In this document: positions 1 through 8,355 of the stretch, in pieces | Layout: every line of letters begins with the position of its first letter | Position numbering within the stretch: the first letter of the stretch is position 1 | Assembly (NCBI GenBank): GCA_002897775.1 | Contig: BDTR01000019.1 | Coordinates: forward strand, 18,082 to 82,081 | DNA length: 64,000 nt | DNA from: a bacterium BMS3Bbin08 | GTDB lineage: Bacteria; Nitrospirota; Thermodesulfovibrionia; UBA6902; BMS3Bbin08 | Reading direction: 5' to 3' | Made by a program: the position numbers and the translations under genes | The notes under the pieces: generated by a model | The model's input: the letters and a program-made list of their open reading frames with translations, nothing else | The model's database searches: none | Told to the model about the DNA's origin: nothing

Positions 1-108
1 CTTTACGGTTATTGCGGCAGATGCGGATCAGGCAGCCGCGGCGGGAAAAAACAACCGGGAACCAAAAAAAATGCACCAGCACCACAAAAAAACAGGAACA
101 ACCGATAA
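1..108 (+). CDS. C-terminal end of a small Cys-containing ORF, upstream of feoB
   Basis: This frame is open from the left edge to a TAA at 106-108. Its visible tail holds a CGRCGSG cysteine cluster followed by a basic, Pro/Asn-rich end. It overlaps the start of feoB in another frame. Small Cys-rich proteins often accompany feoB, so it could be a Feo-associated protein, but only about 35 residues are visible and the family cannot be named. The feoB frame is also open to the edge, so this could be a shadow frame. Confidence 0.25.
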   Translation, partial: LYGYCGRCGSGSRGGKKQPGTKKNAPAPQKNRNNR

Positions 109-2047
109 AAACACTCCCAGGATCGCCCTTGTAGGCAACCCTAATGTAGGCAAAAGCTCTATATTTTCCCTGCTGACGGGCCGGTATGTGACGGTATCGA
201 ATTATCCCGGCACAACAGTTGAGATAGTGACCGGAAACACGGCCATCGGCAAAAAAAGGTTCCTGATCATAGATTCTCCGGGCGTAAACAGCCTCATGCC
301 GATGAGCGAGGACGAGAAGGTCACCCGGGACATCCTGCTTGAAGAAGAAACAGCTTCGGTAATACAGGTCGCGGACACAAAAAACATTAAAAGGTCTTTG
401 TTCCTTACCCTCCAGCTCGTGGAAATGGGGCTTCCTGTCGTTCTTGACCTGAACATGCGGGACGAGTCATTAAGCCGGGGGATAAAGATCGAGGAAGACG
501 TGCTTGGGGACATTCTGGGCATTGAGATCGTTTCAACCATAGCTGTACAGAAAAAAGGCATAGACAGTCTCAAAAAAGCGGTCCTGAGATCCAACGTCTC
601 AAGTTACAGTTTTTCCTACGATATGAACATCGAAGAGCACATCTCCAGGATCGAGTCGCTGCTGCCCGAAGCGCATATATCCAAACGCTCGATCGCCCTG
701 ATGATCCTTTCAGGGGATAAGACATTAAAAGACTGGCTCCATAAAAAAGTTAAAGGAAAAGACCTGGACCGCATTGAAGAACTCAGAGACCGGCTGTCGG
801 AAAAATACGCCCACCCCCTGAATTATGTCATCAGCCAGCAGCGTTTTAAGATAGTAGATGATATCGCGCAGAGAGTATTTACAAAAATACCTGTCAGAAG
901 ATCAGGCGCCTCAGCCCTTCTTGATAAGATCACGACACACCCGGTGCTGGGCTTCCCGTTTCTGTTCCTGGTGCTTTTCGTCCTTTATGAGTTTGTGGGG
1001 GTCTTTGGCGCGGGCACGCTGGTGGATCTGATAGAAGATGTTGTTTTTGAAAAGTATTTAAATCCCCTGGCAACAAATATTATTACAGCGGTTCTGCCGG
1101 TCAAGTTCATCCAGGATCTTTTAGTCGGTCCATACGGGATCATAACAATGGCCATAACCTACGCGATCGCCATCATACTGCCCATAACAGCGACCTTTTT
1201 TATCGCGTTCGCCGTCATGGAGGATTCAGGCTACCTCCCGCGCCTGGCGACCATGCTGAACCGGGTCTTCAGGGCGATCGGACTTAACGGCAAGGCTGTG
1301 CTGCCCATGGTCCTGGGCCTTGGCTGCGACACCATGGCAACCCTTACCGCCCGGATAATGGACACCAGAAAAGAAAGGATAATCGTAACCCTCCTTCTTG
1401 CCCTCGGCGTGCCGTGTTCAGCCCAGCTCGGGGTAATACTGGGCATGTTCGGAAAACAGCCGATAGAGGCCCTGTTGATCTGGATCGCGGTATTAACAGG
1501 TGTTATGCTATTTGTAGGTTATATCTCATCAAAAATTGTACCTGGTCAGGATTCTGATTTCATTCTGGAGATCCCGCCGCTCAGACTGCCGCAGTTGTCG
1601 AACATACTCATAAAGACCATGGGCCGTATCGAGTGGTATCTGAAAGAGGCCGTTCCCCTGTTCATCCTCGGAACATTGGTCCTGTTTACCGCCGACAAAC
1701 TGAAACTTCTGCCTCTTATTGAAAAAGCGGCGTCACCGGTAATTGTAAATTTCCTCGGGCTTCCGGCCAAGGCAGCGGAATCGTTTATAATCGGGTTTCT
1801 CAGGAGGGACTACGGCGCCGCCGGCCTTTTCGCGCTGCAGGAGCAGGGGATGCTCAACACCGAACAGGTCGTAGTGAGCTTAACCACGATAACGCTGTTC
1901 ATCCCCTGCATAGCGAACCTGTTTGTGATAATAAAAGAGCGGGGGCTGAAAACAGCCCTGATAATAACTGCTTTTGTTTTTCCCTTTTCTATCATGGTCG
2001 GCGGATTGCTTCATCACCTGCTCTCATGGCTGAGGGTATTTAATTGA
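71..2047 (+). CDS. feoB: FeoB-type ferrous iron transporter, divergent
   Basis: Membrane GTPase for Fe(II) uptake. The N-terminal G domain shows G1 GNPNVGKS at residues 22-29, G3 DSPG at about 68-71 and a G4-like NMRD near 126. The remaining half is a polytopic membrane domain with two gate-like repeats. The usual gate motifs of the GCNVPAIMATR and PFMSCSARLP types are here GLGCDTMATLTARI and GVPCSAQLGVI, so this is a divergent FeoB; the gate cysteines are kept. The 658 aa length is somewhat short for the family. The frame is open to the left edge and no clear ribosome binding site precedes this ATG, so the true start may lie further upstream. The family call is solid; metal specificity is inferred. 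Confidence 0.88.
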   Translation: MHQHHKKTGTTDKNTPRIALVGNPNVGKSSIFSLLTGRYVTVSNYPGTTVEIVTGNTAIGKKRFLIIDSPGVNSLMPMSEDEKVTRDILLEEETASVIQVADTKNIKRSLFLTLQLVEMGLPVVLDLNMRDESLSRGIKIEEDVLGDILGIEIVSTIAVQKKGIDSLKKAVLRSNVSSYSFSYDMNIEEHISRIESLLPEAHISKRSIALMILSGDKTLKDWLHKKVKGKDLDRIEELRDRLSEKYAHPLNYVISQQRFKIVDDIAQRVFTKIPVRRSGASALLDKITTHPVLGFPFLFLVLFVLYEFVGVFGAGTLVDLIEDVVFEKYLNPLATNIITAVLPVKFIQDLLVGPYGIITMAITYAIAIILPITATFFIAFAVMEDSGYLPRLATMLNRVFRAIGLNGKAVLPMVLGLGCDTMATLTARIMDTRKERIIVTLLLALGVPCSAQLGVILGMFGKQPIEALLIWIAVLTGVMLFVGYISSKIVPGQDSDFILEIPPLRLPQLSNILIKTMGRIEWYLKEAVPLFILGTLVLFTADKLKLLPLIEKAASPVIVNFLGLPAKAAESFIIGFLRRDYGAAGLFALQEQGMLNTEQVVVSLTTITLFIPCIANLFVIIKERGLKTALIITAFVFPFSIMVGGLLHHLLSWLRVFN

Positions 2048-2180
2048 CCGGCCTGATAATAATTAAGGTAATTATCGGTGGCTTTCTCTAACGGGGTAAA
2101 CCGGACGACAAAGGCCGCGGCCCCGTGAATTCCCGGGGAATGCTGCCTCCTTCAGAAAACGGATGCAAGCTATTTAAAAC

Positions 2181-2561
2181 ATGGGAAAAATAAAAGCCGT
2201 GATCTCAAGCTGGGTCTTCTGGTTCGTGACCATAGCGTACATGCGGGCTGTTTTTTATCTGTCCTCCCGCCCCGCGACAGAAATGTTTGTCCTGCCAGGG
2301 AATTTTGACAAGGCGCTGCATTTTGGTGTTTATGCCGGTCTGGCCTTTCTGATCCACATCTCCATGAAGAAGAGCTCGATCAAAAAAAATGTGTTCTTTA
2401 TCTCGGTTTCACTTGCCGTGATCTACGGTGTTGCTAACGAGCTTTACCAGATGCGCGTGCCTGGCAGGGATGCCAGTGTTGCTGATGTCCTGGCAAACTG
2501 TCTCGGCGCTTTTTTGGGCGGCTATTCGGCCGGGTTCATACACACAAAAAAAAGCGTATAA
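2181..2561 (+). CDS. VanZ-like family membrane protein
   Basis: A small integral membrane protein of 126 aa with about four hydrophobic segments. VanZ-family hallmarks are visible: FDKALHFGVYAGLAF in the middle, then YGVANELYQMRVPGRDASV and DVLANCLGAFLGG near the end. The biochemical role of VanZ-like proteins is mostly unknown; the founding member gives low-level teicoplanin resistance. It follows feoB on the same strand after 133 bp, so co-transcription is possible but not evident. It ends just before the promoter of the sulfur-relay cluster. Confidence 0.8.
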   Translation: MGKIKAVISSWVFWFVTIAYMRAVFYLSSRPATEMFVLPGNFDKALHFGVYAGLAFLIHISMKKSSIKKNVFFISVSLAVIYGVANELYQMRVPGRDASVADVLANCLGAFLGGYSAGFIHTKKSV

Positions 2562-2610
2562 ACCGAAATATTACCTCTAATATAAGGATTTTTTATAACC
2601 CTTTTACTCC

Positions 2611-2639
2611 TTGACAAAGACCTCTCATTGTATTTAAAC
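2611..2639 (+). promoter_or_regulatory. Candidate sigma70-type promoter of the dsrHEF-like cluster
   Basis: A perfect TTGACA at 2611-2616 is followed after 17 bp by a weak -10 (TTAAAC, 2634-2639). It lies about 50 bp before the dsrH-like ATG at 2691, which has a strong AGGAGG ribosome binding site. The -35 is clear and the -10 is poor. Confidence 0.4.
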
Positions 2640-2690
2640 TTCTGTGTATTCTTTGTGCTTCTAATCATTTCCACCCCAGGAGGTAAAACG

Positions 2691-2987
2691 ATGAAATTGG
2701 CTGCTTTTGTAAGTGATTACAGGATGACAGTTGACACACTTGAAAGATTAAAGCCGGAAAAACTCGGGATAATACTGGTGGGTAACGGTGTTTATCATGC
2801 CACCATAAAGGAAAACGGCAGCGCCTCCCTGCTTTTGAACACAGCCGCCGACTTTTACGCCCTTTCCGAGGACCTGGAGACACGGGGGCTTAGCAGCTCA
2901 AGTGTTGACAGCAAGGTCAAGGTCGTAACCTACGGCGATGTAGTTGACCTGATATTTAACGACTACGATAAAACAGCGTGGATATAG
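2691..2987 (+). CDS. dsrH: DsrH/TusB-like sulfur relay protein
   Basis: A 98-residue protein of the DsrH/TusB family, one of three subunits of the DsrEFH/TusBCD sulfur-carrier complex that passes persulfide sulfur between TusA and DsrC/TusE in the cytoplasm. Family features are the IILVGNGVYHA strand-turn, a YALSEDLETRGL helix, VVTYGDVVDL and a final Trp. The start is the ATG after CCAGGAGGTAAAACG rather than the earlier in-frame codon at 2628, which would add an unrelated hydrophobic leader. The protein contains no cysteine, so it cannot carry a persulfide itself. It leads a cluster with the dsrE- and dsrF-like genes. Confidence 0.78.
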   Translation: MKLAAFVSDYRMTVDTLERLKPEKLGIILVGNGVYHATIKENGSASLLLNTAADFYALSEDLETRGLSSSSVDSKVKVVTYGDVVDLIFNDYDKTAWI

Positions 2988-3001
2988 GAGGACAATAAAA
3001 A

Positions 3002-3361
3002 ATGGGTAAATTTACAATTGGTTGTTTTGCTTCACTTGTAGGTTCAATGAACCTTGATTTTGCCGTAAAGCTTGCGGGCGCGGCCATGGAAAAAGGTCAT
3101 AAGGTTGACCTCTGGGTCTCCGGCAACGCGACCATGATCTCAATTAAGGGCCAGCGCGCATTTAAAGACTATTCTTCGCTTGAAAAACCCTTAAAAGAAC
3201 TCATGGACAAGGGTCTCAACGTAACCGCCTGCGAGGCGTGCGCAGAGGCAAGGGGATATACCAAAGACAATACAATGGAAGGCGTTAAAAGACACAGCAT
3301 GGACTGGTACCTTGCAAGCGCTTTTGACGCCGACAGGGTCCTTCATATAGGAGGTGAGTAG
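3002..3361 (+). CDS. dsrE: DsrE/TusD-like sulfurtransferase subunit
   Basis: A 119 aa DsrE-superfamily protein. The conserved active-site region reads NVTACEACAEARGY at about residues 76-89, placing a cysteine where DsrE/TusD carries its persulfide; a second Cys sits three residues earlier, giving a CxxC. The N-terminal strand (GKFTIGCFASLVG) and the closing DRVLHIGGE fit the DsrE fold. It starts 14 bp after the dsrH-like stop with its own TAGGAGGAC ribosome binding site. It is the likely persulfide-carrying subunit of the putative complex. Assignment to DsrE rather than another DsrE-superfamily member rests on its neighbours. Confidence 0.75.
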   Translation: MGKFTIGCFASLVGSMNLDFAVKLAGAAMEKGHKVDLWVSGNATMISIKGQRAFKDYSSLEKPLKELMDKGLNVTACEACAEARGYTKDNTMEGVKRHSMDWYLASAFDADRVLHIGGE

Positions 3362-3363
3362 AA

Positions 3364-3777
3364 ATGGCAACCACTAAACTGGGATTCATCGTTCAAAGAC
3401 CCCCTTACAAGAGTGAAAACCCGAAACTCGCGCTTACTCACGCGATCGCGTCTCAGAGCGTTGAGGTGTATTTGAATGATGGCGATGTGGTAACAGCGGA
3501 TGTAGCGTTTATAGGCGACGGGGTACTGAACTGCTTAAAAGACCAGAAGGCCATGGAGCAATACGACCTTTCAAGCACCGAATCCCACATTAAAATGGGA
3601 CTTCTTGTTGACCTGAACATACTTGTATGTAAAGAAGACCTCGAAAAATTAGGGCTTACAGAGAATGATATTGTACTGGATGCCGAGGAGTTCGGCGCAG
3701 ATCTGAAGATCAATGTTGTTCCATATCAGGATATTAATAAAATGATGGAAGAAATGAACCATCTTCTTTTCTTTTAA
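3364..3777 (+). CDS. dsrF: DsrF/TusC-like sulfur relay subunit
   Basis: A 137 aa DsrE-superfamily protein with the TusC-like pattern KLGFIVQRPPYKS...ALTHAIASQSVEVYLNDGDVV followed by VAFIGDGVLNCL, and a second Cys at ILVCKEDLEKLG. It begins two bases after the preceding stop; its GGAGG ribosome binding site lies inside the end of the dsrE-like gene, so the two are translationally linked. With its neighbours it should form a DsrEFH/TusBCD-type complex in the cytoplasm. The gene order here is H-E-F rather than the usual E-F-H. Confidence 0.72.
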   Translation: MATTKLGFIVQRPPYKSENPKLALTHAIASQSVEVYLNDGDVVTADVAFIGDGVLNCLKDQKAMEQYDLSSTESHIKMGLLVDLNILVCKEDLEKLGLTENDIVLDAEEFGADLKINVVPYQDINKMMEEMNHLLFF

Positions 3778-3812
3778 AATTAAAAGCTGTCACGAAACTC
3801 GTTCCAGCTTAT

Positions 3813-3875
3813 GATTACACAGATTTTAAAAAGATTGCACAGATTTCCTCTTATAAATATTTAATCGGTGTAATC
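3813..3875. repeat. Palindromic repeat, GATTACACAGATT / AATCGGTGTAATC arms
   Basis: Arm GATTACACAGATT at 3813-3825 faces AATCGGTGTAATC at 3863-3875. The arms are near-perfect inverted repeats around an AT-rich centre that contains a degenerate extra copy (GATTGCACAGATT). The same arms recur between gyrB and gyrA (44706-44940), so this is a dispersed element. It lies between the dsrF-like gene and tusA. Confidence 0.65.
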
Positions 3876-3905
3876 AGGATAATAAAATTATACAAGGAGG
3901 CAGTT

Positions 3906-4157
3906 ATGGCTGACTTAAAATCACAGGAAGTGACGCAGACCCTTGATGTACTTGGAAGGGTATGCCCGTATCCTCTCGTATTAACGAAAAAGACCATTGA
4001 AAAAGCGTCAGGAGGTACTCTTCTTAAGGTCCTTTGCGACGCGCCGGCATCTGCCGAAGACACGATTCCCAAATACTGTGAGAAGAAGGGCCTTGAGTTC
4101 GAACTGGTAAAGCTGGAAGACAAGGGCTACTGGGAAATTTACATAAAGAAAGCGTAA
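3906..4157 (+). CDS. tusA: TusA family sulfur carrier
   Basis: An 83 aa TusA/SirA-like protein. It has the core LDVLGRVCPYPLVLTKKTI with the catalytic Cys of the CPxP motif at about residue 24, followed by the typical GGTLLKVLCDAPAS strand and a WEIYIKK end. TusA-type proteins receive sulfane sulfur from a cysteine desulfurase or rhodanese and pass it on to DsrE-type partners. Its place beside dsrHEF-like genes and across from dsrMKJOP/dsrC fits a dissimilatory sulfur-trafficking role. The start follows ACAAGGAGGCAGTT. A strong terminator lies 65 bp downstream. Confidence 0.9.
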   Translation: MADLKSQEVTQTLDVLGRVCPYPLVLTKKTIEKASGGTLLKVLCDAPASAEDTIPKYCEKKGLEFELVKLEDKGYWEIYIKKA

Positions 4158-4222
4158 GAAAACTCCTCTTGCGTTGTCTGAGATCAGCGCTTTCTAAAAA
4201 ATAAAATGCCGGAAATACTGAA

Positions 4223-4248
4223 AGGCGGGTTAAAACCCGCCTTTTTTT
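4223..4248 (+). terminator. Rho-independent terminator after tusA
   Basis: The stem AGGCGGGTT/AACCCGCCT with a two-base loop is followed by a run of seven T. It ends the sulfur-relay cluster. The upstream A-rich side is too weak for efficient termination of the opposing dsrP transcript, which ends at 4389. Confidence 0.88.
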
Positions 4249-4388
4249 CGGCCGTCGCGCTGGAAGGCCCTGACCCGCGTTATGAAAAATGGCCCAGGGT
4301 TAAGAACCCGACCCAAAAAAAGAAAAAAGAGTTTATCCGGGTGAACTGAGCAAACTTTTCAAAGGTAAAAACCAGTGGTAAGGACTAA

Positions 4389-5561
4389 TTAATGCTCCAG
4401 TGTAGTGGCTTCCTGCGTGACAGAAACCACTACTTTGTAAAGCACAGTCAGCACCAGAAATCCGACAGCCCAGACCCCGAGCGAGATCAGTAACTCAGGG
4501 GCTGTAGGGAAATACCCGGTTACCCTTTCAAGTGGATTGGGCACAAAACCGCCGATAACAAGGCCGAACCCTTTGTCTATCCACAGCGCGATAAATACCG
4601 TCACGCACGCCATGGAAAGGGTCCTCTCGTTCTGTCTCAGCTTTGGGAAGATCAAAAGTATAAGAGAAACTACTGAAAATATCGCGGATATCCACATAAG
4701 AAAAACAAGCTCGCTGTGTCCTCCCAGGCCCACGTAGAGGTACACAAAAGAATGCATATGTCCGGGTATCTGGCTATAGAACGCGGTAAAGAACTCAAGC
4801 CCAAGGAAAAACACATTGGCGATCATGGCATATGCCACGATCTTGCCCACAGCCTGAATGGCCTCTTTGCCCGGATCGAACCTTGTGTATTTCCTTACGA
4901 TAAAGCAGAGAAGGATAAGAAGGGCCGGTCCGGCGGCAAAAGCTGAAGCCAGAAAACGCGCGGCCATGATCGCTGTAAGCCAGAACTCCCTTCCGGGAAG
5001 TCCTGCATATAAAAAGGCTGTGACAGTGTGAATGCTGACTGCCCAGGGTATGGACAGATATATCAGCGGTTTTACCCATTTCGGCGCCGGCAGGCCCTTG
5101 CGGTCCGCGCCAAGAGTGGTCCAGCCGATAATAATATTAAGAAACAGGTACCCATTAAGCACGATCATGTCCCAGAAAAGGATAGAGTTGGGAGTCGGAT
5201 GCAGCATTACGTTCAGGATACGGGTAGGCTGTCCCAGGTCCACAAAAATAAATAGAATGCACATGGACACCGCGGAAACAGCCAGGAACTCGCCAAGGAT
5301 AATGATCTTCCCGAATTTTTTAAAATTGTGCAGGTAATAAGGTATAACAAGCATAACTGCCGAGGCTGCAACACCGACCAGAAAAGTGAACTGGGCAATA
5401 TAAAATCCCCATGAAACATCCCTGCTCATGCCTGTAATTCCCAGCCCGGTCTTAAACTGCTCAAGGTAGTTAATGAACCCCACCCCAATAATTGCAAGCA
5501 GAATGAATATCCATACCCAGTATCCGCGATTACCGGTCAGCGCCTTCTCAAGCATGTTCAT
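4389..5561 (-). CDS. dsrP: DsrP, NrfD-family quinone-interacting membrane subunit
   Basis: A 390 aa polytopic protein with about ten membrane helices. It begins with a short cytoplasmic stretch and [24 protein letters not shown], and includes the characteristic [33 protein letters not shown] segment of DsrP and related NrfD/PsrC proteins. In the DsrMKJOP complex it exchanges electrons between menaquinone and the ferredoxin-like DsrO. Its start overlaps the end of dsrO by 14 bp. It is the last gene of the operon; no strong terminator is visible beyond it. Confidence 0.92.
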   Translation of the reverse strand: MNMLEKALTGNRGYWVWIFILLAIIGVGFINYLEQFKTGLGITGMSRDVSWGFYIAQFTFLVGVAASAVMLVIPYYLHNFKKFGKIIILGEFLAVSAVSMCILFIFVDLGQPTRILNVMLHPTPNSILFWDMIVLNGYLFLNIIIGWTTLGADRKGLPAPKWVKPLIYLSIPWAVSIHTVTAFLYAGLPGREFWLTAIMAARFLASAFAAGPALLILLCFIVRKYTRFDPGKEAIQAVGKIVAYAMIANVFFLGLEFFTAFYSQIPGHMHSFVYLYVGLGGHSELVFLMWISAIFSVVSLILLIFPKLRQNERTLSMACVTVFIALWIDKGFGLVIGGFVPNPLERVTGYFPTAPELLISLGVWAVGFLVLTVLYKVVVSVTQEATTLEH

Positions 5562-6348
5562 TACCTCCTATCACATAGTAAATACTGGGACCTGTTCCAA
5601 GGTTCGGCTTGCGCCGGATGGCGTATCTGGAGCTAAGAATTTCTCTGACCTCTGAAGAAGGGTCGTGAAGGTCGCCGAAAACAAGCGCGCCGTTCGAAGC
5701 CTCCACACAGGCGGGCTGAAGGCCTGCGGACAGCCTTTCAGCGCAGAAATTACATTTCTCCACAACCCCCTTTGTCCTGGTTGGAAAAGATGTATTTAAT
5801 TTCCTGATATAAGGCCTCGGATCTGTCCAGTTGAAACTCCTTGCTCCAAAAGGACACGCTGCCATACAGAACCTGCATCCGATACAGCGGTGGTAATCCA
5901 TCATTACGACCCCGTCGCTCTTTCTCTTGAAAGTGGCCTTTGTCGGGCACACCCTTACACAGGGGGGTTTTGCGCAGTGGTTGCAAAGCACGGGGAAAGG
6001 CAGGCGCATTATGTTCTCAGCCATATATTGATCCGCCTGGCCCGGAAACACGTGCTCATATGTGTCGGTCCATATCCATTTAATTTCGTGTTTCAGATTG
6101 TCGATACTGGGTACATTATGGATACTGTGGCAGGCGTAGGAAACCCTTTTGTAATCATCAGGCGATTTAAATTTGCTTACGTCAATGACCATTGCCAATC
6201 TTTTTCCGGCAGAGGCGCCCGGAGCGGTGTGAGCCTGCGAAGCCAGCGCGCCATCCTTTACAAACCCATCGAAAACCGACAAACCGCCCAGACCGACCAG
6301 GGTGGAAGCACCTGCCAATTTTAAGAAATCCCTCCTGTCCATGCTCAT
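5548..6348 (-). CDS. dsrO: DsrO, Tat-exported periplasmic iron-sulfur subunit
   Basis: A 266 aa ferredoxin-like subunit of DsrMKJOP. The N-terminus [15 protein letters not shown] is a twin-arginine signal. Cysteine clusters for [4Fe-4S] centres follow: [14 protein letters not shown] near residue 122, [14 protein letters not shown] near 155 and [16 protein letters not shown] near 200. It transfers electrons between DsrP and the triheme DsrJ on the outer face of the membrane. It overlaps dsrP and lies 30 bp after dsrJ. Length and motifs match canonical DsrO. Confidence 0.93.
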   Translation of the reverse strand: MSMDRRDFLKLAGASTLVGLGGLSVFDGFVKDGALASQAHTAPGASAGKRLAMVIDVSKFKSPDDYKRVSYACHSIHNVPSIDNLKHEIKWIWTDTYEHVFPGQADQYMAENIMRLPFPVLCNHCAKPPCVRVCPTKATFKRKSDGVVMMDYHRCIGCRFCMAACPFGARSFNWTDPRPYIRKLNTSFPTRTKGVVEKCNFCAERLSAGLQPACVEASNGALVFGDLHDPSSEVREILSSRYAIRRKPNLGTGPSIYYVIGGNEHA

Positions 6349-6378
6349 GTTCTCTTCTCCTTTGTACCTACGTACCTA

Positions 6379-6744
6379 CTACATACCTATATGACAATCC
6401 CAGCAGTAAGGCCTGACGCCTACAAAAGTATGGCATTTAGTGCAAAAATCCTCCTTTTCATGACAGCTCAGGCAGCCGTTTTGAAGGCTCTTTTCATACT
6501 CGTCTCCATCAAACATTATATACCTTTCATCCTCCCGGACAACTTCTTCCCTCCACCGGTTCAGGAGCTGCATATGTTCAGACCGCATGTTGACTAAAGG
6601 GATATCCCCTAAATGCATCTCACCAGGATCAGCTTCGAGTGTGCTGGGCAATTCAACGGTCTTTCCGAAATTTGCGTAGAACGGGAATGTTACCAGTCCG
6701 ATAACAATAATAAGTCCGGCAATTATTTTCCAACCGTCACTCAT
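6379..6744 (-). CDS. dsrJ: DsrJ, membrane-anchored triheme cytochrome c
   Basis: The protein has a single N-terminal membrane anchor (WKIIAGLIIVIGLVTFPFY) and three heme-binding motifs near the C-terminus: CLSCH, CTKCH and CWDCH. These are the hallmarks of DsrJ, the periplasmic triheme subunit of DsrMKJOP. The start is the ATG at 6744, which overlaps the last codons of dsrK (AATGAGTGA) and has GGAGGG 8-13 bp upstream; an earlier in-frame ATG at 6777 lies inside dsrK and adds 11 residues. The length is 121 aa from the chosen start. The catalytic role of DsrJ is still debated in the literature. Confidence 0.92.
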   Translation of the reverse strand: MSDGWKIIAGLIIVIGLVTFPFYANFGKTVELPSTLEADPGEMHLGDIPLVNMRSEHMQLLNRWREEVVREDERYIMFDGDEYEKSLQNGCLSCHEKEDFCTKCHTFVGVRPYCWDCHIGM

Positions 6745-8353
6745 TTTCTTCACCCTCCATTCCGGAAAGCGGTTCACCGCGTATGTCGGTTTCCCTCTTT
6801 TTCTCGCCCTTCATAATAAGGGCGTTCGCTACAAGCTCGTGCACCCCTGTAACTCCCACGCCCGGAACCCAGTAATCCATAAGAGGAGGCAGAGCCGCCC
6901 TGTCTATGGCGCAGATATTCGCGAGCATGTTCACTCCGTGTTTTTCCGCCACGTCTTTCACGGCATTAGCCCTCGGCAATCCGCCCCTCATCCTCTGCTC
7001 CATATTCTCTCCGGCGTTCAGGCCTGAGCCGCTTCCGCAGCAAAAGGTCTTTTCCCTTATTGTATTCGGATGCATTTCGTGAAAGTTATTACAGACGTTA
7101 TTGATTATGTAACGGGGCTCTTCAAAGATGCCCATTCCCCGCGCGGTATTACAGGAATCATGGAAAGTTACCTTCAGGTTGTCATTCCTGCCGGGGTCAA
7201 GGTTAAGTTTTTTGTTCTTTATAAGGTCTGCTGTGAATTCAGCGATATGCACCATCTTTGTGGATCTGGCGTTCTCAAATTTTGTCCCGGTTATCGGCGA
7301 TACAGGTTCTTCAAGAAAGTCCGCGGGTCCGTTCCACGTATCCATGTACTGGTTCAGAACCCTCCACATATGGCCGCACTCGCCGCCGAGTACCCATTTC
7401 ACTCCGAGTCGTTTGGCTTCAGCGTATATTTTGGAGTTCAGCCTTTTAGCCAGCTCATTGGTCGTGAAAAAACCGAAATTTCCGCCCTCGGAAGCATAGG
7501 TGCTCCAGGTATAGTCAAGTCCAAGCTCATGGAAAAGCATTAGATACCCCATGCACGTATAAGTGCCCGGGTCGGCAAAGAGATCGCCCGAAGGCGTCAC
7601 AAACAGGATCTCAGCCCCTTTCCTGTTGAATGTCGGATTAATCCTGATGCCGGTTATATCCTCTATGTCATCCAGCATATACTCTATGTTAGAGGTGATC
7701 GCGTGGGGCTCAAGGCCGAGATGATTCCCCTTCATAAAGCAGTTCGCAGCCGGGCCTGCGATCCACCCGGTGTTCAATCCAAGCAGGTTAAGAAGCTCCC
7801 TGCCCATCATGGTGATCTCCGCCGTATCGATTCCATAAGGGCAGAACACCGAACATCGCCTGCATTCGGTGCACTGGAAGAAATAATACCACCATTCCTT
7901 AAGCACATCTAATGTCAGCTTTCTTGCGCCGGCAAGTCTTTTCAGTATCTTGCCTGCCGTTGTAAAGTGTCCCCTGTAGACAGAACGCAGGAGCTCAGCC
8001 CTGAGAACCGGCATGTTCTTCGGGTCCCCGGAGCCGATAAAAAAGTGGCATTTGTCAGCACAGGCGCCGCATCTGACGCAAATATCCATAAAGATCTTGA
8101 AAGACCTGTACTTGCCGAGGAGATCTTTCATTCCCTTAAGTATTATTTCCTGCCAGTTCTCGGGAAGTTTCCAGTCCTCTTCAACCGGAGACCACTGTCT
8201 CGGATTCGGGAAATCAAGGGTTTCAAGGTCCTTTGGTTTTGAGGCATAACACCACATCCCCTCTTTGAACTCAGCAGGTGTGTCCATCCACTTGCTTTTT
8301 GGCGGTGTGTAGTCTATCCTGGACAATTCGTCCGCATTTGGAAGTTTTGCCAT
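6737..8353 (-). CDS. dsrK: DsrK, HdrD-like iron-sulfur subunit
   Basis: A 538 aa cytoplasmic subunit related to heterodisulfide reductase HdrD. Two [4Fe-4S] motifs are visible, CVRCGACADKCHFF near residue 91 and CTECRRCSVFCPYG near 160. C-terminal CCG-type segments follow (FHDSCNTARGMG and FCCGSGSGLN) that build the noncubane-type catalytic cluster. DsrK acts on the DsrC trisulfide/disulfide, coupling it to the quinone pool through DsrM. It starts 2 bp after dsrM, so translation is coupled. Full length for the family. Confidence 0.93.
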   Translation of the reverse strand: MAKLPNADELSRIDYTPPKSKWMDTPAEFKEGMWCYASKPKDLETLDFPNPRQWSPVEEDWKLPENWQEIILKGMKDLLGKYRSFKIFMDICVRCGACADKCHFFIGSGDPKNMPVLRAELLRSVYRGHFTTAGKILKRLAGARKLTLDVLKEWWYYFFQCTECRRCSVFCPYGIDTAEITMMGRELLNLLGLNTGWIAGPAANCFMKGNHLGLEPHAITSNIEYMLDDIEDITGIRINPTFNRKGAEILFVTPSGDLFADPGTYTCMGYLMLFHELGLDYTWSTYASEGGNFGFFTTNELAKRLNSKIYAEAKRLGVKWVLGGECGHMWRVLNQYMDTWNGPADFLEEPVSPITGTKFENARSTKMVHIAEFTADLIKNKKLNLDPGRNDNLKVTFHDSCNTARGMGIFEEPRYIINNVCNNFHEMHPNTIREKTFCCGSGSGLNAGENMEQRMRGGLPRANAVKDVAEKHGVNMLANICAIDRAALPPLMDYWVPGVGVTGVHELVANALIMKGEKKRETDIRGEPLSGMEGEENE

Positions 8354-8355
8354 AT

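Noticed and set aside
2080..2150. Resemblance to a c-di-GMP-I (GEMM) riboswitch before the VanZ-like gene (GGTAAACC, GACGACAAAGGCC, CCCCG/CGGGG hairpin).
   Set aside because: The GNRA hairpin arm and the matching 3' strand are missing, and GGGGTAAAC belongs to the right arm of the dispersed CCCCGTTAGA repeat.
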